Origin: a candidate division LCP-89 bacterium
GTDB lineage: Bacteria; Electryoneota; B3-LCP
Assembly (NCBI GenBank): GCA_025774735.1
Contig: JALGZU010000205.1
Coordinates: forward strand, 1-5,599
DNA: 5,599 bases
Direction: 5' to 3'
Positions 4,595-5,599 of this stretch are shown here, in pieces. The position numbers were made by a program, and so were the translations under genes. Numbering within the stretch: the stretch's first letter is position 1; each line of letters begins with the position of its first letter. Under the pieces are notes generated by a model. The model made no database searches and was not told the DNA's origin. It saw nothing but the letters and a program-made list of their open reading frames with translations.

Positions 4595-5599
4595 TTAGCC
4601 TAACCGGTTCACACCGTTGAATGCGGCGGTTTTGTAGGCTTCGGCCAGGGTGGGGTAGTTGAAGACGGTTTCTATGAAGTAGGTGATCTTGCCGCCGAAA
4701 CTCAGGACCGCCTGCCCCAGGTGAATCATGTCCGAGGCATTCGTTCCGATGACGTGGGCGCCCAGGAGCTCCAGCGTCTCCCGGTGGAACAGCAGTTTTA
4801 TCATCCCTTCCGGCTCGTTGATGATCTGGCCGCGGGGGACTTCCCGGTAGTAGGCGTGCCCCAGTTCGTAGGGGATTTTCTGCTCCGTCAGGCTCTCCTC
4901 CGTTTCACCCACGATGGCGATTTCGGGGATGGTGTAGACGGCGTAGGGGAGATGCTCATTCATCCGCGCCAGATCCTCAGTCTGGCCGAAAGCATGACAC
5001 ATGGCGATGCGCCCCTGGTTCTGGCTGGTCGAGGCCATCATGGGGAAGCCGATCACGTCCCCGACGGCATAGATGTGGGGCACGGCCGTCTGGTAATGTT
5101 CGTTGACCTCGATGATGCCCTTCTTGCCCGTTTTGATGCCCACCCTGTCCAGATTCAAGTGATCGGTGTTGGCCAGGCGCCCGGCCGAAAAGAGCGCTTT
5201 TTCGCAATGGATCATTTTACCACTGGCGCAGGGGATTTTTACGTCGTCGTCGGCCTCGATTATAATCGATTCGATTTTCTCATCGAGGTGCAGGACGACT
5301 CCGCTGCTGCGCATCTTGTACTGCAGCGCTTCGACCAGTTCGCGGTCCAGATGGTTCAGAATCTGCGCCCGGCCGTCCACCAGCGTCACTTTAACGCCCA
5401 GGTTGGAGAAGATGGAGGCGTATTCGCAGCCGATCACTCCGCCGCCCACGATGCACATGGTTTTAGGGATGTGGTTCAACTCCAGGATGGTTTCACCATC
5501 GTAAATATTGCGGTCGTCAAAGGGGATGCCTTCCGGGCGCGCCGGGCGCGTGCCGGATGCAATGACGATGATGTCTGCTTCGTACTGGTTCTCGATGCC
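4595..5599 (-). CDS. sthA: Soluble pyridine nucleotide transhydrogenase (Si-specific NAD(P)+ transhydrogenase), 5' end missing
   Basis: 334 residues to a TAA stop. The frame stays open to the right edge, so about 130 N-terminal residues (first FAD motif) lie outside, judged against a usual 460-470. This cytosolic FAD enzyme passes hydride between NADPH and NAD+, balancing the two pools. Counting from the window edge, IASGTRPARPEG is at 13-24, the NAD(P) Rossmann motif GGGVIGCEYASIF at 52-64, and the second FAD motif IYAVGDVIG at 176-184. Dimerisation-domain hallmarks are YTIPEIAIVG at 222-231, HLGQAVLS at 293-300 and FNYPTLAEAYKTAAFNGVNR at 313-332. That last block is diagnostic of SthA: dihydrolipoamide dehydrogenases have HPTxSE, and the catalytic His is Tyr here. 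The redox-active CxxxxC region, which should be absent in SthA, is outside the window. A TTG at 5479 is internal, not a start. Terminator-like repeats follow the gene. Confidence 0.93.
   Translation of the reverse strand, partial: GIENQYEADIIVIASGTRPARPEGIPFDDRNIYDGETILELNHIPKTMCIVGGGVIGCEYASIFSNLGVKVTLVDGRAQILNHLDRELVEALQYKMRSSGVVLHLDEKIESIIIEADDDVKIPCASGKMIHCEKALFSAGRLANTDHLNLDRVGIKTGKKGIIEVNEHYQTAVPHIYAVGDVIGFPMMASTSQNQGRIAMCHAFGQTEDLARMNEHLPYAVYTIPEIAIVGETEESLTEQKIPYELGHAYYREVPRGQIINEPEGMIKLLFHRETLELLGAHVIGTNASDMIHLGQAVLSFGGKITYFIETVFNYPTLAEAYKTAAFNGVNRLG

Noticed and set aside
4595..5599. Dihydrolipoamide dehydrogenase or mercuric reductase
   Set aside because: The C-terminus has FNYPTLAEAY in place of the HPTxSE catalytic block and ends AAFNGVNRLG, which is the SthA pattern.

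Overview
The window looks like a piece of the chromosome of an uncultured or little-studied bacterium of the FCB type (Bacteroidota relatives, or candidate phyla such as Zixibacteria, KSB1 or Calditrichota). The main reason is a secreted protein ending in a type IX secretion (Por) sorting domain. The two full-length genes have no Shine-Dalgarno sequence, as is common in that group. The promoters, however, are ordinary sigma70-like (TTGAC[A/T], 17-base spacer, TATATT), not the Bacteroidetes -33/-7 type. The taxon cannot be fixed from this sequence.

Layout from left to right. Bases 1-371 (minus strand) hold a decayed 3' portion of a heavy-metal P-type ATPase, broken by three frameshifts and a stop. 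Next, on the plus strand, is a complete tRNA-Thr(CGU) unit with promoter, gene and terminator. A second, bidirectional terminator separates it from a convergent minus-strand FAD-dependent oxidoreductase of the UDP-galactopyranose-mutase/amine-oxidase type (652-2022), which has its own promoter. After a gene-poor gap (2102-2394) and two hairpin repeats comes a 559-residue exported beta-propeller-like protein with a type IX sorting signal (2449-4128), also with its own promoter. Bases 4185-4594 carry no gene but are packed with palindromic intergenic repeats, some shaped as leftward intrinsic terminators. The right end is the C-terminal two thirds of a soluble pyridine nucleotide transhydrogenase (sthA), cut by the window edge.

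The three intact or partial protein genes all read leftward, but each appears to be its own transcription unit: sthA is followed by terminator-like repeats, and the other two genes have near-consensus promoters. I see no operon and no sign that the products act in one pathway. The most interesting content is non-coding: a dispersed hairpin family (GGGCG stem, CGCCC, then CTAC) with compensatory stem changes and an A-tract that makes it a terminator on the minus strand; one copy supplying the stop codon of the secreted protein; and an orphan promoter-like element nearly identical to the -10 region of the secreted-protein gene. I did not find a convincing new multi-gene system.
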